Shown: positions 37,966 through 49,234 of the stretch, piece after piece | Numbering within the stretch: the first letter of the stretch is position 1 | How the letters are laid out: each line of letters begins with the position of its first letter | NCBI GenBank assembly: GCA_930367205.1 | Contig: OV884015.1 | Coordinates: forward strand, 108,316,509-108,380,508 | Reading direction: 5' to 3' | Source: Acanthosoma haemorrhoidale | Lineage: Eukaryota; Arthropoda; Insecta; Hemiptera; Acanthosomatidae | DNA: 64,000 nt | Notes under the pieces: model-generated | Databases searched by the model: none | What the model saw: the letters and a program-made list of their open reading frames with translations, nothing else | What the model was told of the DNA's origin: nothing | Translations under genes and position numbers: made by a program

Positions 37966-38420
37966 GAACGATTGGATCGAGTAAATCAATCTTTAATTGA
38001 AAAGTGGCCAGCGATTGTCAACAGAAGGCGTTATTCTGCAACACGATAATGCAAGACCGCACTGCGCAAGACGAACCCTGCAAAAGTTAATGAATTGGTG
38101 TAAGAGGTATATATGGCTTCACCCACCGCCCGGTGTTGTGCCATCGAATTTCCATTTAGTCTGATCGCTACAACATTTTTTAAGGGGCAAAAAATTCGAA
38201 AACTTGGATGATGTCCAAAATGCCATATTCAGATATTTTGTTCAAAAACCAATTGATTTTTATCGATGAGGCATTGAAAAATTGCACATTAGATGGAAAA
38301 AGGTTCTTGATAACAAGGGTGATTAGATCATTGATTAAAAACGAGTTCAAATGTTTAAAAAAAAATTTTTTTTTTAGTAATTTCCTAGTAATTACGGGAC
38401 TAGGGTTGATAACATTATCA
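37966..38420 (+). mobile_element. mariner transposase fragment (plus)
   Basis: Plus strand, in broken frames, encodes LNQSLIEKWPAIVNRRR, then a HDNARPHCARRTLQK-like stretch (38030-38090), SNFHLV-like, KGQKIRKLG and an end comparable to FYRRGIEKLH. It is head-to-head with the minus fragment at 37440-37965. Several frameshifts; non-functional. Confidence 0.7.
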
Positions 38421-38971
38421 TTTCAACTTTTTTTGCTGGCTAACCATGGTAAATTCACTTATGTACGCAGAGATAGGATTTTATAAAGAGAGAATGACGT
38501 AATCAATAACGATTTTTGTTATTAGCACGAAATTCATAAATGGATAATAAACTTTTTAAAATTTATTGGTTCAATTAACATCTCCCGGTTTCCTCCTGAA
38601 GGAAGCATAATCAATTGAGCTGATAAACGTTTGGTAAATAAAATGATATACCTAGATGTGATAGAAGACATGTATTTCAGATCTGAATTTAATGTTGAAA
38701 CTACTGCCAGAATACTCATTGCAAAGTTTCTTTAGATTTATGCCCGGGATCTGCAGAGACTGTAGTATTTCCCAGCACTTCTCCGAGTTGGGACGACTGT
38801 AGCCTTCTACTCGTCGTCTATACTTCCTTGGACCACTCCTTTTCAGTACTGTATTGACAAAAAAGTCACCTCATCTTTACAATACCTCCAATTCAAATCC
38901 CACAATACCAGGTACTAACCTGCGACATTTCCCTTCCCACAATTCTGGATCCCTTGACCGTTCCTTCCTTA
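38421..38971. other. non-coding
   Basis: AT-rich, nothing recognised. It borders the poly(A) tail of element F. Confidence 0.4.
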
Positions 38972-39007
38972 TCGTTTTTTTTTTTTTGTTTTTTTCCCGC
39001 CCTTCCT

Positions 39008-39113
39008 GAGGCTGAGCCTCAAACGGGCTTGCCCCACAAGCCCGTGAAGCGGGATCGTGGGGCTACGTAGCCTGTGGTGCGCGTATTCCGGTGCAATGGG
39101 ATTGTTGCACCGG
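39008..39113 (-). other. three tandem hairpins in element F 3' UTR
   Basis: GAGGC/GCCTC (39008-39020), ACGGGCTT/AAGCCCGT (39023-39045) and CCGGTGCAA/TTGCACCGG (39088-39113), close to the poly(A) tail. In APE-type LINEs 3' UTR structure can be what the enzyme recognises for target-primed reverse transcription; that role is inferred here. Confidence 0.6.
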
Positions 39114-39612
39114 TCAGCGCACCTTCGGTTATTCTGTTTTGTTCCATTTATTCTCAAAAACAAAAAGGAAAAAAAAAATGATAACAATATACAAAAAGAA
39201 ACCACAAAACTAAGTAAAGAGAAAAGAAACAAAAGAACTACCTCTAATACTATCTTTACAAATCCTACACTAGCTATATGTATTTTTTTTTTTTTTTTTC
39301 CCCCTATAGCTAGTTATCTTAATACTATTTACAATTTTGGATCCGTGTTCTACCTATACCTATACTTAAAACTATATTTACATGGGGTGTGCATCCTCCA
39401 TCCCCCTATAACTAAACTTATGTCTATACCATATACATCTCAGTCCTACCTTATATCTATATATACATATTTACAGTGACTCCTCTGGAACCGGCGATAC
39501 ATCGTTGGCTTCAGGTGAGCCTTCCCGAAGACACGGCTGCTCACCCCGCGCCAACCCCTGGATATAGTGAAGTGCCCGGAGCCTTGAACCCTTTTCCACT
39601 CCCCGACTAATC

Positions 39613-42223
39613 TCAGAACGCGGTGTATCTTGCTTCGTCATTCACCAGCGACGGCAGATCGGACTCGCCCAGGCTGTACTCTCCTATCGTGCGGAGCAGC
39701 CGTGCTCTAGCCGGTTTCAGTGCATGACAAGAGAGCACGACGTGCTCCGCAGTATCGCTCTCTCCGCAATGGGGGCAGGACCTGTTTTCTGCTCTCTTGT
39801 ATTCGTACAGCCTGGCACGGAATCCGCCGTGTCCTGTGAGCACTTGTGACACCCAGTAATCCGGGTAGACCCAACTTGCCCTCAGTCTGTCCTGGACTGA
39901 GTGGAAGTACTTTCTTAGGGTGCTCCCCTTGGTCGTGCCAGTCCACCTGGCGCCCCAGACCTCTATTGCCCATTCGCCTATGAGGGCCTTCCACCTCCCA
40001 GGCACCTCCTCAATTCTTGTCCATAGGGGAGGTGGAAGATCTTCAATGTGCCCTCTCTTCATCTTCAACCTAAGGCGCTGCTCCAGGAGGACCAGGTCTA
40101 CTGGTGCCACCGCTGCCAATACCTCCACCGCGTCCTGAGACACCGTCCTATAGGACCTCGTGTCCCTTATCAAAGCCGCTCTCTGAATCCTTTTCAGGGC
40201 GTGCGTCTGGCCCTTGTTAAGGTGCGCCGACCATGACTGCGAGGCGTACCTGATAATTCCCAAGATGACTGCCTGGTAGAGGGTTCTTGAGACTGGGAAC
40301 TTGACTCCCCACATCGCCCCCCCCCCTATCCTCGCGAAGGGGTTACTCACTTTAACGATTCTGTCTCCGAGGTATTTGATGTGGGGAGAGATGCTCAATC
40401 TTTTCCCCAGTCTCACCCCCAGGTACGTTACTTCCGTGCCCGCCCTAACTCTTCTTCCTTCTATTTCCAACCACATAGGGTGGGCACGGTCCATCTTGCC
40501 CCGTATCAACGTCGCTGTTGTTTTCTCCGCAGCCATGGTCATCTTCATTCTGGCGCACCACTCCTTGACCAAATTGGCACAGGCGCACGCTCTTCTTACT
40601 ACCTCGGCTCGTGAATTCCCCACGATGGTCGCCACAAGGTCGTCCACATATGCGACCGTGGGGAACCCACGCTGTCTTCCCTTATCTTATCCAAGGCATC
40701 AGCTGTGCTCCTGCCCTTGCAGGAGCCGTACTGTCTTGGGTGGTCCGCCTTCTCGAAGGTCTGCCGCAACGCCGTGTGCATGAGTCTCTCCAGGACTTTA
40801 CTCAGGACTGGGAGGAGGCTGATGGGCCTGTAGCTCTTGGTAGCTGTCAGGTCCCGGTCGGCTCCCTTCGGAATGAGTCTGAGCTCCGCTCTCTTCCATT
40901 GGCTCGGGAATCTCCCGTGGTCGAGGCACTCATTCATTATCTCGAGCAGCCTCCTCTCTATGAGTGGACACGATGCCTTGATCATGGCCGCATCGATCTC
41001 GTCCAGTCCTGGAGCTCTTCCAGTCTTCTGCTTCTGCACGGCGATGCGCAGGTCCCAGATGTCCCATGGTGGGTGCAGATCCGTGCCTGGAGGGCCCTCT
41101 GTCAGGGATCTTACCCGAGAGTCTTCAGGCGAGTCATCTTCTTCTAGATCCCTGGGGTATGTCTCCTCCATGTAAAAGGCCGCTGCTTCTTCCGGGGAGG
41201 TGGCCTGCCATTCGCCGCTCTTCTGCGCGGTGAGTGTCTTGGACTGGCCACCTCTGGCCATCGCCACTCGGTACGGAATACCCCAGGGGTTCTTCTCCGA
41301 CTCACGTTGGACGAACTCGTCCCAGGTTTCCCTCCGGGTAACCTCTATCTTCTTCACGTATTCCTTCCGGAGGGACCTGTGTCGGGCCTGTTGGGCCTCC
41401 CGGACCTGCTGGTTCCTACACTTCTGGAACTCTCGCCTCGCCCTGTAGAGCTCTCTCTTGGCCGATGTAAGGGTGGGCGTCCATCATGGGTTACACTTTT
41501 TCCTGGGCTTCCTTCGCTGAAGGGTCGCTTCCGCAACGTCCCTCATGGCCGCAGTGAGGGACACTACCTTACTGTCAGGGCTATCCAAATGCAGGGGATC
41601 ATCCCCTAGGATAGCCCAGTCGTCGTCCACTAGTCTTCCCTCCAGCTGGATCTGATAGGCGGACCACCTGACTCCCCGCGTGACGTATCCTTGAGCGCCT
41701 GTTTCCTGTGCTGGCGCCCCGGTGACCACATCGAAGGAGATGGAGTTGTGGTCACTGCTGGTCTCGGCGGATACTCTCCAATTTTCAATACGTCCTGCGA
41801 GGGGGGTCAAGGACATGGTGACGTCTATCCAGCTGCGACCTGTCCTCTTTGCCTGGCACATTCCTCTAGCGTCCCGAGCAGCTCCGACGGGTCCAGGTCA
41901 TTGGGGAGGAAGAGGGAGGATACCACTAGTTTCCCCCCTCTCCACCCGATATAACAGGTCGCCAGGTCCTCCCGACAAAACTAATCGAAGGACATGACGT
42001 CCAGCGTGGGGTTACAGACAACGATCGCCGCCCTGGGCCTCCTTTCTCTACTGCCCATGGCGACTACTCTAACCGACGTGCCGAGACCAGCAATCACTCC
42101 TCGCTGACAGTACGGCTCCTGCAGCAACATGACATCGTAGCGGCGGGTGAGGGCAGATAGCTCAGTAGCCACCACCCGGCTCTTTGCCATGTTGACTTGG
42201 ATGACTCTTATTACATCACACAT
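39613..42223 (-). pseudogene. element F ORF2: APE endonuclease, RT, CCHC (broken)
   Basis: Starts at ATG 42221-42223 with VIRVIQVNMAKSRVVATEL and MLLQEPYCQRG, the N-terminal APE endonuclease pattern. The middle of the endonuclease is deleted with a change of frame, and the end resumes as SWIDVTMS and SSDHNSISF (near 41800). The linker holds a stop where two tryptophans are usual (NP*WTPTLT, near 41487). RT begins normally (APGLDEIDAAMIKA, SYRPISLLPVLSKVLERLM, QYGSCKGRSTADAL) and then jumps near 40680 to FPTVAYVDDLV (YVDD at 40639-40650), losing the palm segment with the first catalytic Asp. Thumb and terminal CCHC (CPHCGESDTAEHVVLSC, near 39740) are intact. Confidence 0.85.
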
Positions 42224-44495
42224 ACTTGGTCCTTCTTACGAGGGCCTCCGCCTCCTTAAACAACTGCGGGCACTCCGCCGCTCCTGACTGGTGCCTAGTT
42301 TCCTCCTCTTGGCGCCCCGCTCTGACGCAGCCCGCACATCTCGGGCGCTCGTCCTTCCGGGGGCATGCTTCGGCCGTGTGCCCCTCCTGGGCACACCATC
42401 TGCAGGTCTTGTCCTTCCTGGTGCAGGTGGCTTTGGAGTGCCCGTAGCCCTGGCAAATAACACAGCGGGGCACATCAAGGTAGTCCTTGACTACTACCCT
42501 ATGCCACCCCCCTACCCATACCCCTTCCCCCCCCCCAGGAGCGTGAACCTAACTTGCGGGGATACCTCGGCTACCCAGCTTACGTACACCGGATCCCTGG
42601 CGGCCCCCATACTGAAGACCAGTTTTAACACGCCTAACCTCTGGTCTTGTGGAAGGCTCGCCAGGGTAGGGTCGACCCGGGACAACGTAGCCCACACCTC
42701 GTCCAGGAATTCCTTTTCCCCTCACGCGCTGGGGACCCCTCGGAATATCACCCTGGGTCCCCTTTTCTGCGCCAGCCTCGACGTAAGGCCAGCCGTCTTT
42801 GTAGCTTGGAGGAGCCTCACCGCCTCCTCCATGTTTGGGGTCTCCACAAGGCCTTCGTGCCTCTCATTATCCTGGACGAGTTATTAGGGTCTTTTGGGGG
42901 CATTTTCTTCATGACCATAACCGGGTCACCCTCTATTGTAATAAAAGTTTTCCCCTAGGTAGCCTCCTCCGTCCGCCTCTTCGGGAGCCTCGCCACCAAC
43001 TCCCGCACGTCGACTTTCTTCGCCGGTCCCGGAGTCGTCGCTTTCTGTGCTCTTCTCCTCCTCCTCTTCTTGCCGACCGTGGCGTATCCATCTTCGTCCT
43101 CCGTGGTTAGGGGTACCTCTGTCTCAACCGGGGCGGGGACATTAGGTCTTCTTAGTGGTGGTTGTGCAGCTACAGGGCTAGTTGCCACCACCGTAGCCCA
43201 GCTAGTCGAGGGGAGGGGTCTCTTCACTTTAGACCTCTCCCTCTGGGGCTTTGGGGTCTCAATGTGATCGGAAGTCCCCGGTCCTCTGGTTGCTCTGGAC
43301 AACTTCTGGTCAATGGAGTCGACCACCTTCTGGATCTCTTCTGTGCCCTCATCCATGAGCGCCAGAGTCTGTCCCACCACCACGGAGGTAACTGTTTCAG
43401 CCACCCTAGTGGCAATGTCCTGTATAAGGCCTCCATCTTCCATGACGGCCTGGGTAGCTCTCAAGACTGCCAGCAACTTCTGAATCTCGTCTTTGCCCAG
43501 TCTCGGGCTCCTTGGGGTTACGGGACAGGATGACGGCTTGTCCTTTAAGCTCTCCAGGAGCAGGGCGGTTATTTCAGCGGGCTGGCGAACCATCGTCAAT
43601 AGCCTTTCATTTTCGATGACGACCTTACCTAGGTCGTCAACCAGCCCTCCCACCTTTTTGCATATCTGCTCCTGATTCTTCTTGGTTAGCTTCCTGTCCC
43701 GCAGTTCGGCTACAAGACGTCCCATCCCGTCTCTTACTTCCATAGCTCGTTGAAGGAGGGAGGTCTTCGTTGAGTACTCCGGGAAGTCGGCATCCTCTTC
43801 TGTCCTTTTCCTTTTCGGGCGAGTTTCCTGTGATAGGACCCGAACATCCTGCAGGGAAGGAAACCTGCAGGATTGCAAAAGTGGACTCCCACCACCCACC
43901 GGGGCTCCCTCCAGGGAGGTGGCGCCTAGTTCATCCCTACTAGGGGACCCCAGGCTTCCGGGCATGTCCCTATCTAGAGGATGCACTGGAAGATGGGGCT
44001 TACAATCAATAATGCCTCTTTTTTCCAACTTGGAAGAAAGAGGGTAGAGAAAGAAATAACTTACGCACTAAAAAAGAAACTAAAAGCCTACTTACCGACG
44101 GATCCACTGGGCTATGAAAAAAATTTATATAAACAAAATTAATTCTGGCACTACCCAGTACAAAAACAAAAAAAAAATTTTCAAAAAGTCCTAAAATAAA
44201 AAAAAAAACTAAAAAAACTCCACTCTTTACCATAAAACTCTAAGTCCCTTAATCCGACGGGGTCGGGACTTACACTGAGAGCGGAGCTCACCGCCAGCCA
44301 CCAGGTCCTACCTCTACGAAAGTTCGGAGAAGACTCTGAAAAAATCCTGTTAGAGGCCAGTACCGCCCGCTCAAACTCCTCGAAGACTGAGAAGCCAGAG
44401 GGAAACCCTAATTCTCCCCCAACGCCCAAGGCACTTAGGGTGACGTCCCCCAAAGTAGGGACCTCACCCCCGCCAACCTCTTCGGACTCCGCCAT
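42216..44495 (-). pseudogene. element F ORF1 (gag-like, three CCHC knuckles)
   Basis: An ATG at 44493-44495 opens MAESEEVGGGEVPTLGD, about 85 plausible residues, before an AT-rich stretch (44030-44240). The main frame (44028-42955, first codon TTG) has a coiled-coil-like middle and a basic stretch (GKKRRRRRAQKA), then shifts near 42955 and again before the knuckles. The knuckle segment (42473-42216) reads CVICQGYGHSKATC, CRWCAQEGHTAEAC and a third looser C-C-H-C. The product would be the RNA-binding ORF1 protein. Two or more frameshifts make this copy inactive. Confidence 0.8.
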
Positions 44496-44679
44496 AGGCG
44501 ACTCCTATACCCTCTAAAGTCAAGAAGGCGACTGTCCGAATCAAACAACAAGAAGGGAGCCCTCCACAACACCCAAAAGTTGCCTTTCACCCCGAATTAC
44601 GGGTGGAAGGAGAGGGCCCAGACCTCCGAAACTTCAGAGTTCACGCTCTCATCCTCTGAGGAAACCCGACCAAAATCGG

Positions 44680-44760
44680 ACCACCCGATCCCGAGATACC
44701 GGGGAGATAATCCCCGGACCGGAAAACAGCTGGTCCACGGATCCACCTGAAGGAGTCTCC
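44680..44760 (-). other. conserved 5' UTR hairpin of element F
   Basis: Minus strand CCGGGGATTATCTCCCCGG forms a 7-bp stem closed by a TTATC loop, after GGATCCGTGGACC. The copy at 53140-53215 has one change that becomes a G-U pair. A diverged version stands in the 5' UTR of element D (52380-52450) with the same ATTATC. Confidence 0.6.
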
Positions 44761-44814
44761 CTGGATAATTGAGCTGCTCACTCGCCAGAGGCAGAAGACC
44801 GAATGGACTCTTTT

Positions 44815-44826
44815 GGCATTTGGCTA
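44815..44826 (-). rRNA. 12 nt of 28S flank past the R2 target
   Basis: Minus strand TAGCCAAATGCC is the 28S sequence immediately downstream of the R2 insertion site (CTTAAGG|TAGCCAAATGCC). It follows directly on the AT-rich 3' end of element D and precedes element F. Repeated at 53273-53284. Confidence 0.75.
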
Positions 44827-46489
44827 TTAAGAATTTTATTGATGATAATTTACAAACAAAACAATAGTTATACAATACAAAACATTTTAGTAAATAAAAG
44901 GTAATTTACAAACATAGTCAATGAAATACAAAATGGTTAAGCTGGGCTCATTACACCCCTTAAAATAAGAAGAAAAAAAAGAGAAAAATTTAAAAAAAAG
45001 TTTAAATTGACCTCGTAAGGCCAATAAAGAAATTTTTAAGTCCTCTCAGAAAAAAAACAAAAAAGAAAAAATGAAAAAAGAAACATAAGCAGAAAAAAAA
45101 TTAGTCAGATACACCAACGAATACACTATAATGACTTAACACAGCACCAGACACTTATTGAGCAAGGAGACCCTTCCGCCAGGATATGTAGTTCATGCAG
45201 GATCCCCTTATGGCCCGTACAGCCATCCAGCCAAGGGCCCTCGATGAAACTCCAATCTGCTTTAGGGCTGCAGCAGTCTTTGGGCACCAGACTCCCTTAT
45301 AGTTTATAACTACAGGGACAACACTACAGTGCCCCGGTCGCAACCCCAAAGCGGAGGCTGCCAGACTGTATATCTCACTTCTGCCGTAACGTCTCTTCTT
45401 GGCTTAGGATGCTGAAGCAAACCCTCCGCTACTGGATGTTATAGTAACGTCAAGGACGTAGAGACGATCACTGGTACCCGCAATAATATGGGGCCTAAAA
45501 AGTCGAGAACTTGTTCTTAATGTAGATTCCTGAAGGCACCTGTACCCAGTCATTCTTAGAGAGGATATCAGCAGCTTAACTATGGCGTGGTGCCGCAATA
45601 TCCACTGCTTACTGACCAGCGTGCAGTGGTTGACTACGTTAGCTGAAGTTTCAGGTACTCCACAACCAGCCCGACATAAGGGTAGTACCTGCCTCCTTAT
45701 CTTGACAGGCGGACTGCTGTCAGAAGAGCACCAGCTCTAAGTCTTACAAACTGTGTCCAGTCCCTGCCGGTTAAAGATGCCGACGCTCTAACAACCCAAG
45801 CTGTGGACGTTGGCTCGTCCACAGCCAAGGCAAGGTCTTTACCATCCATGTGCGAAACAAGGAACTGTGCATCGGAACAGGAAGGTCGAGGTGGGACAAC
45901 ACCCATGGGGAAATCAAAAAGACAGTCCCTAAGTGAATCATCTAACCCAAGATCTTCCAGGTCATCATCTAAGAGAGAAAATCTCTTTTCCCTCAAGTAT
46001 GGGATAAATTTAACAAGACGCGGAACACCTAATCCACCAGATTTTATTGGTGCATGAATAAAGGACGTTAGAGTGTCACAAGGCAACCTAGTCCATCTCC
46101 TTACAAAGAACCTCACCGACACGTCGTACGCCGAGAGAACGAGACCCCGTTCTCTCGTTACCCCGAACGTAAGACGGTGGTAAAACCTGGGAAGAAAGAA
46201 TGTTCTAAGGAGCTCAAATTTTTCTATAATGTATGCAGTGTGGGCCTCTCGGACGGACGCCTGTCGCCCGTGGAGCCTACCACCCACGCCGCTGCTTCGG
46301 CAGGCATAAGTCGCGGTACCTGTACCAGGGCGCCGACCCCAATGGGCCCATGTCATGACGCCCTCGCAGTCATCGCATCGCCGGTAGTTCTCGGGGTGAT
46401 ATCCCTATATGCCGGCGACTATGGCCCCGGACTTATCACCTTTCTTCCAGAAGGACTTTAGATATTTAACCGGAACCACGTGACGGGGG
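44827..46489 (-). pseudogene. R2-type element D, 3' half, copy 1
   Basis: Minus strand encodes the RT thumb (FELLRTFFLPRFYHRLTFG near 46190, then RFFVRRWTRLP and SGGLGVPRLVKFIPYLRE), a CCHC-like segment (CRAGCGVPETSANVVNHC near 45665, with Asn where His is usual), and the restriction-like endonuclease (RPHIIAG ... YVLDVTITSSS near 45500, then NYKGVWCPKTAAALKQIG). The catalytic PD is PH here, and a TTA-to-TAA change gives a stop after GGFASAS. A frameshift near 45697 is shared with copy 2. An A-rich 3' UTR ends at the 28S 12-mer. The upper border with R2-B, between 46260 and 46489, is not resolved. Confidence 0.8.
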
Positions 46490-49234
46490 TCAGTGGAGCC
46501 CGGTCGGCCGCCTTGCTTGCTTGGTCATTTTGTTGAAACGTGTCCAGCTCGTGTGAGACCCCTGGAGCGTCCGCGTCACTATTCCTCCTAAGACCCCCGG
46601 GGAGATCCCAAAAGAGATGAGCTCCCCGTAGCTCCTAGGTGACCATACACCTCTCCATGACAGGGTGGCAGTCGTAACCGTCACCCTGTCCGAGGGAACC
46701 CCAGCCCTGTCAGCGAGACCCGCTATCAGGCTGGGGTTGTCGGCATAATATTTCCTTTTCTTTTCGTGTGCCAAGTTCAAAGACTTGGCACCTCCGACGA
46801 CTTGAGCGTCCACCACCAGAACCGCTCCACTAAGGCTCACGACGGTGTCTGGCTTCCGGAGACCCTCCTCTGTCTGCACATGCGGTACTTGCTCAACCTG
46901 CCAACCCCTAAGGGCCAGGTCAGTTGCAATAACTTTGCAGACAGCATTGTGCCGCAACACACGTCCTCCGTGCGTGCGGTGACAATGCTGAATCACATGT
47001 GCGGCCGTCTCCTGTTCCAGACACCCCGCTCTACAGGTCGTTCCTCCTTCGCTCACCCCTGCTTGTTCTTACCCTGGTGGGTAAGGAGTTGGAGTGCACG
47101 TGTACGTATTGGACATAATCCCGGCCAGGTATTCCACTCGTGGCGTTGGAGATCCACCGAGTCGAAGCTGCGACACCCGAGGACTCCTTGAGCTCATTGC
47201 CATCTACTGAGGCGTGAAGTCTGGAGTCCCAGCACCCCTTCCTTCCGGGCCTAGGCCCGTCGGTTGGGATACGAAGCCGACTCAACATCTTCACGCCCCA
47301 CTTTATCCTTCGTTGAGCCCTCTTGGAGCCCCAGGCAGCCCTCACTACTGGGCTGTCGGTGACCTCCATGCGCTTATAGCGCTTGACTATAAGCTTTGGG
47401 ATCATAGTCCTTAGACTATGAATTCCGAGCCCGCCACTTCTTACTGGTGCGTGGAAATACTCTACCGATATATCCTTTGGTAGCCGAAGCCACTCGCGCA
47501 CACTCCTTCTCATTTGACGGTCGAGCTGAAGGAGTCTGCCATCTTTCACGCTGCCCAGCACAAGGCCGTGAATCAGCCTGGGGATCAAGTAGGTCCGGAG
47601 GATCTCCAGCCGCTGTTGTGGCTTCAGGGGTGCTTTGGAAAGATTCCTCAGCAACCCCGTCAGATCCATTTCCAGCGACTGTGTCCCCTCCGGGCCCACG
47701 CTTACGCCAAGATACCTCCACTTCGCGTCCACCCCGGACTGTCGAAGTGGGGCATCCCCCAGTCTAAAAAGTGCCTCAGTCACGACCTTGGCCTTCTTTG
47801 CGTGGCCGTCCGGAATGATCGAGAGCGCGTGGCACTCCCAAGCCGGAGGCCGCGTCATGTATCTTATCTAGAGCTAACCTCATGCCCGTCTGCGACGATG
47901 ACACGACGACCAAAAGCATAATGTTCTCGGCCACACCGTCTACAGGGACGAAGGCCCGCTGGCGTATGTCTAGCATACGGATCCCACCTATCCTGGCAGC
48001 CAGGATCTTGTGGAGGTGCCTCAGCGCCACAGACGCGATGTTAAACACCAGAGCATGTATTTCTGGTGGAACAGCATTCCAAGCTCGGGCCGATATTCCA
48101 TCGGGTCCCTCTGCAGAGCGTGCCGCCACTTTCCAGGTTCCTACGTCAAGAGTGCTGATGGGGTCCATTATCGTTGCGATGTCGATGGGTTCCCCCGTCC
48201 TCCTGAGAGGCTGAGGTTCCCCAACTCCATCTGTGTTCTGCATTAATGGGCCCCAGTACGCCTCGAGCTCGTCGAGACTATGTGCCCCCTTCGTTTGCCC
48301 TCCATCTAGCATCTCTTGCGCGGCCCTAGTGCGGTCACGCCTCCACAGTGCCTGAACTCTGGCATACTCTATCCTTCGAAGCATACGCTTCGATTTGCGG
48401 CGCGGATCTCTTCTGTCAACTCCTTGTGGCCTTGCTGGCCCGGCCGTTCTGGGTTTCGGGAAACAGTTCCCTAGCCAGTTCCCCAAGTCCACACTGACGT
48501 TGTCGACACACCTCTGTGCGAGAGAGCGAAGCTCCTCCACATGGAAGCCCTCTCCAGGCACGACCGTCTGCTGCATCAGGTCTCTCACCGCATCATGCAG
48601 GCTTGAGACCCATGCCGGGTTGGGGCCATCATCATGGGCCGTTGTTGTTCTGTTTGTATCCCCCTGCCCGGAAGACTCCGGGGTAGGGGGCCGCGCTCGC
48701 AACTCTGTCAGAGCCTGTTCCACCCAGGCCTTATAGTCGTCACGGCACCTTACGCCTTTGATCGACTCCAGCGTTTGGTTAGTGAACACCCTATGCAGGA
48801 ACAGATTATTAAAGCGGGTACCCTGCATCACACCTTCCGCTTCCTTTCGTGCCATAATCCGCAGCTCTTCTTCACTCCATCTGACTTTGATGGCAGGCAG
48901 GTTGACCTTTGCATTATATTCCACCTTGTGAGCCTGCCTGAAGTGGACGCCCAAACCCCTCTTAGAGGTGAAGATGCCCACACACTGAAGACGTGACCTC
49001 CGGCGGTGCCGTACGAGACGACGCCCCGGCCGAAGGCCCCGCTAGAGCCCCTTCATCTGGAGGGACGGCCCGTGAGCCGCCCCCTGTATTCCTATGTTGG
49101 TCCTGTGTTGTGCCAGATCGATAAATCGGACACGGGATGGCAACCCGTGTCCGACATAAAGCCTCCTCCTTTGATTGCTCCCCTTCTTACTGAGCGGTAG
49201 GTAGGCACATGGTGGGGCTGCCACCTTTGAAGGG
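46490..49234 (-). pseudogene. R2 copy B, 5' truncated, inside element D
   Basis: Same element as copy C, joined at its 5' side to the RT of element D near 49234, so the ribozyme leader is missing. The C2H2 finger is broken: its first Cys codon reads TCT and one base is lost. The Myb part is sound (RWSEEELRIMARKEAEG, near 48880). RT runs to PVDGVAENIMLL, then joins VVVSSSQTGMRLALDKI, which normally lies just after the YADD box. An additional in-frame 120-bp deletion near 48039 removes the YRPIS segment. The C-terminal part (46490-47858) has a thumb, a CCHC (CRAGCLEQETAAHVIQHC) and the endonuclease KPDTVVSLSG...VVDAQ, with a frameshift near 47040. Confidence 0.85.

Larger units (their letters stand above)
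38972..44814 (-). mobile_element. R1-type non-LTR retrotransposon (element F), near full length
   Basis: Complete outline of a bicistronic APE-type LINE on the minus strand: 5' UTR from 44814, ORF1 with CCHC knuckles, an 8-nt overlap, ORF2 with APE endonuclease, RT and a terminal CCHC, a hairpin-rich 3' UTR, and a poly(A) tail (T-run at 38972-38996 on the plus strand). The three-knuckle gag and the ORF2 order fit the R1 group. The 5' end follows directly on 12 nt of 28S sequence. ORF1 and ORF2 both carry lesions, so it is not autonomous as sequenced. Confidence 0.8.

Noticed and set aside
42291..42887. Plus-strand frame of 198 residues
   Set aside because: It lies opposite the element F gag and knuckle coding on the minus strand; the minus frame has recognisable motifs, the plus frame none.
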